Shown piece by piece: positions 18,049 to 27,090 of a stretch of DNA of 64,000 bases. The DNA is from Streptacidiphilus jiangxiensis (lineage in GTDB: Bacteria; Actinomycetota; Actinomycetes; Streptomycetales; Streptomycetaceae): contig NZ_FOAZ01000015.1 of assembly GCF_900109465.1 (NCBI RefSeq), positions 1 through 64,000 on the forward strand, written 5' to 3'. The number at the start of each line of letters is the position of its first letter. Positions within the stretch are counted from its first letter, which is position 1. The position numbers and the translations under genes were made by a program. A model generated the notes under the pieces. It was not told the DNA's origin. It was given only the letters and a program-made list of their open reading frames with translations, and made no database searches.

Positions 18049-19638
18049 ATGTCAGAGATCACGACCGACACCCCGGTCACCCCGCCCGGTCCGGAGGCTC
18101 CGGCCGACGGCCCCAACTACCTCAGCCACAAGCAGATCATGGTCGTCATGGGCGGCCTCATGGCCGGCATGCTGCTGGCGGCTCTCGACCAGAGCATCGT
18201 CGGCACGGCGCTGCCCACCATCGTCAGCCAGCTCGGCGGTATCGACAAGCTCTCCTGGGTGGTCACCGCCTACCTGCTGACCTCGACGGCGGCCACGCCG
18301 CTCTGGGGCAAGATCTCCGACCTGTACGGCCGCCGGAGCATCTTCCAGGCCGCGATCGTGATCTTCCTGATCGGTTCGGCGCTGGCCGGCCTCAGCCAGA
18401 ACATGGGCGAGCTGATCGGCTTCCGCGCCATCCAGGGCATCGGTGGCGGTGGTCTGATGTCGCTCGCCTTCGCGATCATCGGCGACGTCATACCCCCGCG
18501 TGAGCGTGGCCGCTACCAGGGCCTGATGGGCGCCGTCTTCGGCCTCTCCAGCGTCGCCGGCCCGCTGCTCGGCGGCTGGTTCACCGACTCCATCGGCTGG
18601 CGCTGGATCTTCTACATCAACCTGCCCGTCGGCATCGGCGCGCTGGTCGTCTGCTCCTTCGCGCTCAAGCTCCCGGTCAACCGTCGCGAGCACTCGATCG
18701 ACTACCTCGGCTCGACGCTCATCGTCACCGCCGTCACCTCGCTGCTGCTCTACCTGAACTGGGCCGGCACCAGCTACGGCTGGATGAGCTGGCAGGGCCT
18801 GGCCCTGTGCCTCGGCTCGGTGCTGCTGACGGTGCTGTTCGTCCTGGTCGAGCAGCGGGCCAAGGAGCCGATCCTGCCGATGCGGCTGTTCCGCAACCCG
18901 GTCTTCCGGACCGGCAACGGCTTCGGCTTCTTCGCCGGTTTCGCGATGTTCGGCGGCATCATCTACCTGCCGGTCTACCTCCAGGCCGTGCAGGGCATGT
19001 CGGCCACCAAGTCCGGCCTCGGCATGCTCCCCGCCGTCGCGGGCATCATGGCCACCGCCATCACCTCCGGCCGGATCATGGCCAAGACCGGCAAGTACAA
19101 GATCTATCCGATCGTCGGCGCGCTGGTGATCATCGGTTCGCTCTTCCTGCTGTCGACGCTGGGCAACACCACGCCGTACTGGCAGGTCGCCCTCTTCGCC
19201 TTCGGCTTCGGCGCGGGCCTGGGCCTGACGATGCAGACGCTCGTCACGGCGATCCAGAACTCGGTCGACTTCCGTGACATGGGCGTCGCCACCGCTTCGG
19301 CGACCTTCTTCCGCCAGATCGGCGCCTCGATCGGGACGGCGATCTTCGGCACGGTGCTCACCAGCCGTCTGTCCCACTACCTCAAGCAGGAGTTCGCCCA
19401 CAGCCCGAAGGGCGCGGGTGCGCTGAAGGGCATGGACACCAACAACGTCCAGGCCATCAAGGCCCTGCCGGCGCCGATCAAGACGCACGTCACGTCGGCG
19501 TTCGCGCACGCCATCGGTGACCTGTTCCTGGTCGGTGTCCCGTTCATCGTGATCGCCCTGGGCTTCGCCCTGGTGCTCAAGGAGATCCCGCTCAAGTCCC
19601 TGGGCGGTCCGGCCCCGGACGCGCCGCCGGCGCACTGA
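18049..19638 (+). CDS. MFS drug exporter, DHA2 (14-helix) family
   Basis: The 529-residue membrane protein has about 14 hydrophobic segments. Motif A-type KISDLYGRRSIF lies between helices 2 and 3, LDQSIVGTALPTI is the DHA2 signature in helix 1, and the helix 5 motif AGPLLGGWFTDSIGWRWIFYIN is present. It should export drugs or metabolites by proton antiport. The long interval to the divergent TrmB gene (208 bases) suggests regulation. The ATG at 18049 is preferred over one 30 bases upstream, since the N-terminus then fits family length. A very strong hairpin follows the stop. Confidence 0.92.
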   Translation: MSEITTDTPVTPPGPEAPADGPNYLSHKQIMVVMGGLMAGMLLAALDQSIVGTALPTIVSQLGGIDKLSWVVTAYLLTSTAATPLWGKISDLYGRRSIFQAAIVIFLIGSALAGLSQNMGELIGFRAIQGIGGGGLMSLAFAIIGDVIPPRERGRYQGLMGAVFGLSSVAGPLLGGWFTDSIGWRWIFYINLPVGIGALVVCSFALKLPVNRREHSIDYLGSTLIVTAVTSLLLYLNWAGTSYGWMSWQGLALCLGSVLLTVLFVLVEQRAKEPILPMRLFRNPVFRTGNGFGFFAGFAMFGGIIYLPVYLQAVQGMSATKSGLGMLPAVAGIMATAITSGRIMAKTGKYKIYPIVGALVIIGSLFLLSTLGNTTPYWQVALFAFGFGAGLGLTMQTLVTAIQNSVDFRDMGVATASATFFRQIGASIGTAIFGTVLTSRLSHYLKQEFAHSPKGAGALKGMDTNNVQAIKALPAPIKTHVTSAFAHAIGDLFLVGVPFIVIALGFALVLKEIPLKSLGGPAPDAPPAH

Positions 19639-19651
19639 GGTCCTGCCGGCG

Positions 19652-19689
19652 AGGGTGCCCGGGCCGCCGCACGGCGGCCCGGGCACCCT
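19652..19689. terminator. 17-pair bidirectional terminator hairpin
   Basis: Arms of 17 bases, AGGGTGCCCGGGCCGCC (19652-19668) and GGCGGCCCGGGCACCCT (19673-19689), are perfectly complementary around the loop GCAC. It lies between the convergent MFS exporter and the SDR gene ending at 19705. Confidence 0.85.
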
Positions 19690-19704
19690 GCCGTTTCCGG
19701 GGCC

Positions 19705-20496
19705 TCAGTCGTCCAGGCGGCCCATCGAGAGATTGACGACGGTGCCGGTCAGCCCACTGGCCCCGTCGGAGGCCACGAAGGCCGCCGTGCGGGCCACCTC
19801 GTCGGCCGTCATGGCCCGGTGGGTGTGACTCGAGCCGGTGATGTACTCCTCGAACTGCTCCCAGCTCAGGCCCGAGCGCTCCGCCTTGGCCTCGAAGGCC
19901 TCACGCAGCGTCGCCGTGTCCGGCAGGCCGTGCGGACGCAGGCCCACCACCCGGATGCCCTGGGGCGCGAGCTCCGCCGAGAGGTCGCGCGTCAGCGCCT
20001 CCTTGGCGGCGCCCGAGGCGCCGTAGCCGCCGTTCAGTACGCTGCCCATCCGTGCCGGGAGCGCGGTCACCGTCATGATCACGCCCGACCGGTTCGGCAG
20101 CATGTTCCGGGCGGCGATCCGCGCGGTCAGGAAGTACGAGCGCGCGTAGTCGGCGATCGGGCGCACGAACGCGTCGGCGTCCAGCTCGGTGAGCGGGGTG
20201 CCGAGGATGCCCCGGTCGCAGAAGCCCACCGCGTTGAACGACACGTCCACCCGGCCCGCCCGCTCCACCACCGACCGCAGGTGGTCCTCGACGGCCCGCT
20301 CGTCGAGCGCGTCCACCTCGTCCGCCTCGGCGCGGCCGCCCGCGGCGATGATCTCCTTGGCGACCAGCGCGACCGGCTCCCGCCGGTGCCCGGTGAGGAA
20401 GACCCGCGCCCCCTCCACGGCGAAGGCCCGTGCCGTCGCGCTCCCGATCGCGCCCGCGGCCCCGTAGACCACGGCGATCCTGTCCTTGAGCAACAT
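19705..20496 (-). CDS. atypical SDR lacking catalytic Ser and Lys
   Basis: The 263-residue protein has the SDR nucleotide motif (VVYGAAGAIGSATA, residues 8-21) and a FNAVG replacement of NNAG. The active-site region reads VTALPARMGSVLNGGYGASG, so the tyrosine remains but the lysine of YxxxK is glycine and the usual Ser-Ser is missing. A lysine occurs three residues later (AAKEAL). It may bind a nucleotide without classical dehydrogenase activity, or use a shifted lysine. The start at 20496 has GAGAGGAGCGGGAC before it. It is divergent from the ECF sigma gene. Homologues of this shape are common in streptomycetes and usually annotated only as SDR oxidoreductase. Confidence 0.8.
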   Translation of the reverse strand: MLLKDRIAVVYGAAGAIGSATARAFAVEGARVFLTGHRREPVALVAKEIIAAGGRAEADEVDALDERAVEDHLRSVVERAGRVDVSFNAVGFCDRGILGTPLTELDADAFVRPIADYARSYFLTARIAARNMLPNRSGVIMTVTALPARMGSVLNGGYGASGAAKEALTRDLSAELAPQGIRVVGLRPHGLPDTATLREAFEAKAERSGLSWEQFEEYITGSSHTHRAMTADEVARTAAFVASDGASGLTGTVVNLSMGRLDD

Positions 20497-20631
20497 GTCC
20501 CGCTCCTCTCGTGTGCTCCTGGTGAGGTAGAGGGGCGGAGACGGGGAAACTGGGCGCTCGCGGACCGCCCAGTTAGCGGGCCGGGTGGTGTCGGTAACGG
20601 GAGTGCTGTTCTCGCGGAGGAGGATCTGTTC

Positions 20632-21621
<990 letters not shown>

Positions 21622-21627
21622 TGCCGC

Positions 21628-22665
21628 TCAGTAGTCGAAGCCCACGTGGACGTGGTCGTGGTGGGTGTCGTCGCTGAAGAACTGGTTGCCGGAGCCGCTC
21701 AGCAGGTACGGGCCGCCGACGTTGTAGGAGCCGGCGGCGGCTGCGGCGCGCATGAAGGACTCGACGAGGGCACGAGGGGTGGCCGGGTCGATGACGGGGT
21801 GGCCGTCGATGGTCCAGACGTCGAAGGCACGGCCCTTGGGGTGGTCGCTGGGGCGGGTGGTGCCGAAGACGTAGAGGGGGTGGCCGGAGCGGACCACGCT
21901 CAGCATGATGCGGTGGCTGCGAGCCAGGGTCAGCAGCCCGTTCAGCGCGCTGTCGTGGACGTTGCCGCTCAGTACGTCCGCGTGGGCGGCGGGCGGGAGC
22001 GTGATGGCCTCCACGTCGGCCAGGACGGCCCGGGCCGCGGTCGTCAGCGAGGCGGCCGCCGGGCCGGGGGTGGCGGGGTGGAGCGCGGTCACGTCCCACT
22101 GCGGCTGCGCCGCGCTGAGGCGGACGTCCACCGTGGTGCCGCCGGAGTCGTTGCCGGGCGTGTACTGGCGGCAGACGACCAGGACGCTGGCCGAGTCGGA
22201 GAGGATCCCGCCGTACTGTGCCTCCAGCACCTGGACGGCCGCCTCCGGCGCGGCCACCAGCAGCCCGCCCGCCTGATCCGCCAGAGCCGGGTCGTACCCG
22301 GCGTCCGCCGCGCGCTTCCGCGCGGCGGCGAGGCCCTGACCACCGACCGGCCACGTGCCGAGCGCCTCGATCAGCCGGACGGCGCGCAGCTTCACCTCGG
22401 GCTGGACGTCGTTCGGACTCGGCCGCCAGGGCGCGGTGAGGTGCAGCGTCGCGGACGCGCTCGGGCTGGGGCTGGGGCTGGAGCTGGGCGATGCCAGGGT
22501 GGGGGAGGGGGCGGGCGCCGCCGGCGTGGCCGAGCGGCTCGACGGGGATCCGGCCGCGCTGGGGTGACCGCTGGAGGACGTGCACCCGGCCACGCCGAGG
22601 GCCACCCCCGCGCCGAGGGCGAGCGCGCTGCGCCGGCTGATGGTGCCCACCGCTCCAGTCTGCAC
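21628..22665 (-). CDS. Tat/lipobox lipoprotein with VanY-like (M15) motifs
   Basis: The 345-residue exported protein begins TISRRSALALGAGVALGVAGC, a twin-arginine signal combined with a lipobox (cysteine at about 28). A Ser/Pro linker (to about 73) follows. A middle domain (about 80-225) is of unknown type, and a C-terminal domain contains SDHPKGRAFDVW and HHDHVHVGF. These match the SxHxxGxAxD and HxH zinc motifs of D-alanyl-D-alanine carboxypeptidases of the VanY/M15 group, so it may trim peptidoglycan stem peptides at the membrane surface. GTG codons at 22665 and 22650 are both possible starts and neither has a well-spaced ribosome site. Its stop is seven bases from the end of the convergent sigma gene. 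Confidence 0.78.
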   Translation of the reverse strand: MQTGAVGTISRRSALALGAGVALGVAGCTSSSGHPSAAGSPSSRSATPAAPAPSPTLASPSSSPSPSPSASATLHLTAPWRPSPNDVQPEVKLRAVRLIEALGTWPVGGQGLAAARKRAADAGYDPALADQAGGLLVAAPEAAVQVLEAQYGGILSDSASVLVVCRQYTPGNDSGGTTVDVRLSAAQPQWDVTALHPATPGPAAASLTTAARAVLADVEAITLPPAAHADVLSGNVHDSALNGLLTLARSHRIMLSVVRSGHPLYVFGTTRPSDHPKGRAFDVWTIDGHPVIDPATPRALVESFMRAAAAAGSYNVGGPYLLSGSGNQFFSDDTHHDHVHVGFDY

Positions 22666-22683
22666 CCTCTCGCTGCCGCCGCC

Positions 22684-22814
22684 GGTTGCACCACCCCAGG
22701 GGTGCGGGGAACTGCTGATGTGCGGTTCAGTCGGGAGGTGCCCCCTGCGTGGGCGCGAGCAACCACTCTGTGCGGATGGCCCTGAGCAGTTCCTCGCGCC
22801 CTTGGGGTGGCAAC
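22684..22814. repeat. palindromic intergenic repeat, copy D (scrambled)
   Basis: Outer ends GGTTGCACCACCCCAGGGGT and CCTTGGGGTGGCAAC pair well, but the inside differs from other copies. The left arm stops after GCGGGGAACTGC, and the segment GCGCGAGCAACCACT that normally follows appears only after a 35-base insert. The right flank GTGGCAAC touches the stop codon (TAA) of the gene ending at 22815. Confidence 0.8.
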
Positions 22815-23600
22815 TTACGCCGAGGCGCGGGCCATCTCGTCAAGGGCCCGCAGCAGGCCCGGCAGGGACGGGCCGCGGCCCAGCGGCAGGACCTCGTGGG
22901 GCTTCTCGTCCAGCAGCAGCAGGGCGATGTCGTCGGTGTTGGCCGCCAGCGACCAGCCCGGGCCGTCGGCGCGGACGATACGGGCGCCGTCGGGGGCCGG
23001 AGCGGAGCGGACCCGGCCGGCCGGCGGCGGGTCGCTGGTGTAGCCCATGGCCTCGTCGAGGACGCGCTGGATGTGGGCGGGGGGCTTGGCGCCGGTGCCG
23101 TCGAAGGAGGCGTGCAGACCGACCTGGTCGCGCCAGGCGAGCCACTGCTTGGCCACGTCGTCCGCGGCCATGCGGCGCTGCGCGGGGCCCCAGGCCTTGG
23201 GGTCGGGCGCGGTCAGCAGCATCCCGCCGGGCGCGGAGCGCGGGTCGTGCGGCTCGGGGAGCCCGGGGGTGGCGACGGTGAGGCTGAGCGGCCAGCCGGC
23301 GACGGTGTCGACGACCGTGCGGTCGGGCGCGGAGAGCTCGTAGGGCATGCCGCAGTCCCAGGCGGCGATGGCGCAGCCGATGAGTGCGGCGTCGTCGGAG
23401 ACGACCGTCCAGCGCGCGCCGGTGGAGTCCTGGCCGAAGAGCAGGCCGTAGCCGTCCGACCAGGGCTCCAGCCCGAGGGCCGCGCAGGCCTCGGGGTAGT
23501 CGTCGCCGAGGACGCTCGGAAACTGCCCAGGTGTCAGCAGCAGGGCGGTGAGCACGTGGAACGTGTCCAGCTCGTCCTTGGCGTTGCCGTTCGCGGTCAT
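22815..23600 (-). CDS. conserved hypothetical protein
   Basis: I do not recognise this 261-residue protein. It is soluble, acidic, and lacks a signal peptide or membrane segment. Notable stretches are DTFHVLTALLLTPGQFPSVLGDDYPEACAALGLEP near the N-terminus, WTVVSDDAALIGCAIAAWDCGMPYEL, and WSLAANTDDIALLLLDEKPHEVLPLGRG near the C-terminus. The last two read like mixed alpha/beta domains. The start at 23600 was chosen over an ATG 63 bases upstream because the intervening residues are basic and unlike the rest. A palindromic repeat touches the stop codon. Neighbours give no hint of function. Confidence 0.7.
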   Translation of the reverse strand: MTANGNAKDELDTFHVLTALLLTPGQFPSVLGDDYPEACAALGLEPWSDGYGLLFGQDSTGARWTVVSDDAALIGCAIAAWDCGMPYELSAPDRTVVDTVAGWPLSLTVATPGLPEPHDPRSAPGGMLLTAPDPKAWGPAQRRMAADDVAKQWLAWRDQVGLHASFDGTGAKPPAHIQRVLDEAMGYTSDPPPAGRVRSAPAPDGARIVRADGPGWSLAANTDDIALLLLDEKPHEVLPLGRGPSLPGLLRALDEMARASA

Positions 23601-23681
23601 GCACGCCCCCACATCCGTGGCTCGCTCGTTGGGGGGCATGCTAGTGACGCGTCGGCGCGCCACGCCAGGGACGAAAAGGAC

Positions 23682-23714
23682 GGGCCGCCGTGACCTGAGA
23701 GGTCACAGCGGCCC
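23682..23714. terminator. hairpin terminator after hpnH
   Basis: GGGCCGCCGTGACCT (23682-23696), loop GAG, and AGGTCACAGCGGCCC (23700-23714) pair at 14 of 15 positions. It stands 25 bases beyond the stop of hpnH (minus strand) and 82 bases upstream of the 23600 start. Confidence 0.8.
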
Positions 23715-23739
23715 GGCGGTTACTTACGGGTAGCGGGAC

Positions 23740-24744
23740 TCAGCCCGCCGTCACGGCGCGCAGGCTCTCGCGCAGCGAGGACATGGTCGCGAGCACAGCC
23801 GTCGGCTCGTAGCCGCAGTGCGCCATGCAGTTGTCGCAGCGGGCGTCCTTGCCGCGGCCGTAGTTCTCCCAGTCGGTGGTGTCCAGCAGCTCCTGGTAGG
23901 TCGCCACGTAGCCGTCCGCCATCAGGTAGCACGGCTTCTGCCAGCCCTTGAGCGAGTAGGACGGGATCGCCCACGGGGTGCACTCGAAGTCCTTCTTGCC
24001 CTCGAGGAAGTCGAGGTAGAGGGCGGAGTGGTTGAGGCGCCACTTCTTGCGGCGGCCGTCGCCGAAGGCCTTCTTGAACAGCTGCCGGGTCTGCTCGACA
24101 CCGAGGAAGCGGTCCTGGTCCGGGGCCTTCTCGTAGGCGTACCCGGGCGAGATCTGCATCCGGTCGACCTTGAGCTCGTCGTTCAGGTAGTCCAGCACCT
24201 CGATGATGTCCTGAGGGCTGTCGTTGTTGAAGAACGTCGAGTTCGTGTAGACCTGGAAGCCCGCCGCCTTGGCCTGCTTGATGGCGGCGACGGCCTCGTC
24301 GAAGACGCCGTCCTTGCTCACCGACTCGTCGTGCCGCTCGCGCAGCCCGTCGATGTGGACCATCCAGGCGAAGTTCCGGTGCGGCTTGAACTTGTGGAGG
24401 TGCTTGGGCAGCAGCACGGCGTTGGTGCAGAGCACGACGAACTTGCCGCGCTTGAGCAGCTGGCGGGTGATCTCGTCGATCTGCGGGTGCATGAGCGGCT
24501 CACCGCCGGCCAGGGACACCATGGGCGCCCCGGACTCCTCCACCGCCGCGACCGCCTGCTCGACCGGCATGCGCTGCTTGAGCACGCTCGCCGGGTGCTG
24601 GATCTTGCCGCACCCCGCACAGGCGAGGTTGCAGGCGAAGAGCGGTTCGACCTCGACGATGAGTGGGAACTTCTCGCGGCGGAGAACCTTCTGCTTGAGG
24701 AGGTATGTGCCCATCTTGACGGTCAGATTGAGTGGGAGTCCCAT
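23740..24744 (-). CDS. hpnH: HpnH, radical SAM adenosyl-hopene synthase
   Basis: The 334-residue protein belongs to the radical SAM family. The cluster motif is CNLACAGC, with cysteines at 38, 42 and 45, followed by SLAGGEPLMHP. The C-terminal region has further cysteines (CTPW, KPCY, CDNCMAHCGYE) typical of HpnH. HpnH joins a 5'-deoxyadenosyl group to diploptene, giving adenosylhopane, the first step to extended hopanoids. A ribosome site (GGAGAGAGAG) precedes the ATG. In most streptomycetes hpnH stands next to ispG and dxs; here this copy is 20 kb away, alone, and divergent from a TetR gene. A second copy upstream of ispG, outside the window, cannot be excluded. Confidence 0.93.
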   Translation of the reverse strand: MGLPLNLTVKMGTYLLKQKVLRREKFPLIVEVEPLFACNLACAGCGKIQHPASVLKQRMPVEQAVAAVEESGAPMVSLAGGEPLMHPQIDEITRQLLKRGKFVVLCTNAVLLPKHLHKFKPHRNFAWMVHIDGLRERHDESVSKDGVFDEAVAAIKQAKAAGFQVYTNSTFFNNDSPQDIIEVLDYLNDELKVDRMQISPGYAYEKAPDQDRFLGVEQTRQLFKKAFGDGRRKKWRLNHSALYLDFLEGKKDFECTPWAIPSYSLKGWQKPCYLMADGYVATYQELLDTTDWENYGRGKDARCDNCMAHCGYEPTAVLATMSSLRESLRAVTAG

Positions 24745-24793
24745 GATCTCTCTCTCCGTTCCCCCGGGCGACGGGTCCGTGGCCCTCTTCTAA

Positions 24794-24808
24794 CATACAG
24801 TCTGTATG
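24794..24808. promoter_or_regulatory. perfect palindrome, likely TetR operator
   Basis: CATACAGTCTGTATG has arms CATACAG and CTGTATG around one base. It lies 49 bases upstream of hpnH and 15 bases upstream of the ATG at 24824, in the only space shared by hpnH and the tetR gene. This size and position is typical of TetR self-regulation. Confidence 0.7.
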
Positions 24809-24823
24809 GAACAGGATGCAGGT

Positions 24824-25477
24824 ATGACAGCACCCCGATCGACGCGTTCGTTGCGCAGCCGGCGCGCGGAACACACCGCCGACACCCGGCGCGCGCTCGT
24901 GCGCGCCGCGCGCACCCTCTTCGCCGAGCGCGGGTACGCCGCGACCGGGACGGAGGACATCGTCGCGGCGGCGCAGGTCACCAGGGGTGCGCTGTACCAC
25001 CACTTCAAGGACAAGGCCGACCTGTTCCGGGCGGTCATGGGCGAGTGCGCCCAGGACATGGCCGAGCGACTGGTCGAGCAGGAGACCGCCCGCGCCGAGA
25101 GCGAGACGGGTGACGCCTGGACGCTGCTGCGGCACGGCTTCCAGTCCTTCCTGGACGCCTGCAACGACCCGGACTTCCAGCGGATCGTGCTGGTCGAGGG
25201 CCCGGCCGTGCTCGGCCACAGCGCCTGGGACGCACTGGTGGAGCAGCACGGCTACGTGCTGCTCGCGGAGGAGCTGACCCGGGCGATCGACGAGGGCAGC
25301 ATCTCGCCGATGCCGGTCGCTCCGCTCACCCGTATGCTCGCCGCGCTGATCTCCGAGGCGAGCCTCTACATCGCCCGCGCCGAGGACCACGAGACGGCGC
25401 GCAAGGAGGCGGGTGAGGTGCTGGAGCGCCTGCTGACCGGCCTGTCGCGGCAGGACCCGTCGCGTACTGGCGCGTAA
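24824..25477 (+). CDS. TetR-family regulator next to hpnH
   Basis: The 217-residue protein has a TetR helix-turn-helix at residues about 20-66 (TRRALVRAARTLFAERGYAATGTEDIVAAAQVTRGALYHHFKDKADLF) and a C-terminal TetR ligand domain. An ATG at 24806 is also in frame, but it lies inside the palindrome at 24794-24808. The ATG at 24824 has AGGA seven bases before it and is preferred. Possible targets are itself, hpnH on the other strand, and the monooxygenase/SDR pair that starts 98 bases downstream. The last pair has its own strong ribosome site and may be its main target. Confidence 0.87.
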   Translation: MTAPRSTRSLRSRRAEHTADTRRALVRAARTLFAERGYAATGTEDIVAAAQVTRGALYHHFKDKADLFRAVMGECAQDMAERLVEQETARAESETGDAWTLLRHGFQSFLDACNDPDFQRIVLVEGPAVLGHSAWDALVEQHGYVLLAEELTRAIDEGSISPMPVAPLTRMLAALISEASLYIARAEDHETARKEAGEVLERLLTGLSRQDPSRTGA

Positions 25478-25575
25478 CTTCCACCGTTCGAAGCCTTCCC
25501 GAGCCGGGACGCGTCCCCTACTCTCTCGATTGCGCCACTGATTACTGGCACAGTTGTGGGAGGAGAGGAAGCGGC

Positions 25576-27075
25576 ATGGGGAGCAGCGCCACGGTCCAGC
25601 ACGTCAAGGTGGCCATCATCGGCTCGGGCTTCGGCGGCCTCGGTGCCGCCGTGCGGCTCCGCCAGGAGGGTGAAACGGACTTCGTCGTCCTGGAGCGCGG
25701 CGACAGCGTCGGCGGCACCTGGCGCGACAACAGCTATCCCGGTTGCGCCTGCGACGTTCCCTCCCACCTGTACTCGTTCTCCTTCGCGCCCAACCCGGAC
25801 TGGCCGCGCACCTTCTCCGGCCAGCCGGAGATCCGCGCCTACCTGGAGCGCGTCGCCGACCGCTTCGACCTCCGCGGCCACCTGCGCTTCCGCCACATGG
25901 TCACCGGCGCGCGCTGGGACGAGGGGACGGCCCGCTGGGAGATCGACACCGAGCAGGGCCACTACAGCGCCCAGGTGCTGGTCGCCGCGACCGGCCCGCT
26001 GTCGGACCCGTCGATCCCCGACGTTCCCGGCATTGCCGACTTCCCCGGCGAGATCTTCCACTCCGCGCAGTGGAACCACGACTACGACCTGGCCGGCAAG
26101 CGAGTCGCCGTCATCGGCACCGGTGCCTCGGCGATCCAGATCGTGCCCGCCATCCAGCCGAAGGTGGGCCGGCTGACGCTCTTCCAGCGCACCCCGCCGT
26201 GGGTGATGAGCCGCATGGACCGCAACGTCACCGCGGCCGAGCGCTTCCTCTACCGCCACGTCCCCGCCACCCAGAAGGCGCTGCGCGGCGCGCTGTGGCT
26301 GGTGCGCGAGTACCAGGTCGGCGCGTTCGTGAAGCGCCCGGGCCTGCTGCGCGCCGCGGAGGCGCTGGCGCTGGCCAACCTGAAGCGGGGCGTCAAGGAC
26401 CCGGTGCTGCGGGCCAAGCTGACGCCCGACTACCGCTTCGGCTGCAAGCGCGTGCTGCTGTCCAACACCTACTATCCGGCGCTCGCCCAGCCGAACGTCG
26501 ACGTGGTCGCGGCCGGTCTGAGGGAGGTCAAGGGCAGCACGCTGGTGGCCTCCGACGGCACCGAGCACGAGGTCGACGCGATCGTCTTCTCCACCGGCTT
26601 CCATGTCACCGATCTGCCGGTCGCGGACCACATCGTGGGCGCGGGCGGGCGGACGCTGGCCGAGGAGTGGGTGGAGGGCATGGCCGGCCTGCGCGGCACG
26701 ACCGTGCGCGGCTTCCCGAACCTGCTGCTGGTCATCGGGCCGAACACCGGCCTCGGGAACAGCTCGATGGTGCTGATGATCGAGTCGCAGCTCAACTACC
26801 TGGCCGACTACCTGCGCAAGCTCGACGCCAGCGGCGCGGTCGCGCTGGACGTGACCGCCTCGGCGCAGCTGCGCTGGAACGACGAGGTGCAGCGCCGGAT
26901 GGCGAGGACCGTCTGGAGCACCGGCGGCTGCCGCAGCTGGTACCTGGACGCCAAGGGCAACAACACCACGCTGTGGCCCGGCACCACCGCGCACTTCCGC
27001 CGCGAGACGCGCACCGTGGACCTGCACGAGTACGACCTGATCCACGCGTCCGTCGCCCAGCCCGTCAACGCCTGA
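25576..27075 (+). CDS. flavin monooxygenase of Baeyer-Villiger type
   Basis: The 499-residue protein has two dinucleotide motifs (IIGSGFGGLG at residues 14-23, and VIGTGASAIQ) flanking FPGEIFHSAQWNHD, which matches the Baeyer-Villiger fingerprint FxGxxxHxxxW(P/D) at about residue 155. Such enzymes use NADPH and FAD to insert oxygen next to a ketone or to oxidise sulphur or nitrogen. A strong ribosome site (GGAGGAGAGG) precedes the ATG. The SDR gene starts 15 bases after its stop, so the pair would oxidise an alcohol to a ketone and then convert the ketone to an ester or lactone. Substrate unknown. Confidence 0.9.
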   Translation: MGSSATVQHVKVAIIGSGFGGLGAAVRLRQEGETDFVVLERGDSVGGTWRDNSYPGCACDVPSHLYSFSFAPNPDWPRTFSGQPEIRAYLERVADRFDLRGHLRFRHMVTGARWDEGTARWEIDTEQGHYSAQVLVAATGPLSDPSIPDVPGIADFPGEIFHSAQWNHDYDLAGKRVAVIGTGASAIQIVPAIQPKVGRLTLFQRTPPWVMSRMDRNVTAAERFLYRHVPATQKALRGALWLVREYQVGAFVKRPGLLRAAEALALANLKRGVKDPVLRAKLTPDYRFGCKRVLLSNTYYPALAQPNVDVVAAGLREVKGSTLVASDGTEHEVDAIVFSTGFHVTDLPVADHIVGAGGRTLAEEWVEGMAGLRGTTVRGFPNLLLVIGPNTGLGNSSMVLMIESQLNYLADYLRKLDASGAVALDVTASAQLRWNDEVQRRMARTVWSTGGCRSWYLDAKGNNTTLWPGTTAHFRRETRTVDLHEYDLIHASVAQPVNA

Positions 27076-27090
27076 GGGAGATAGATCGAC

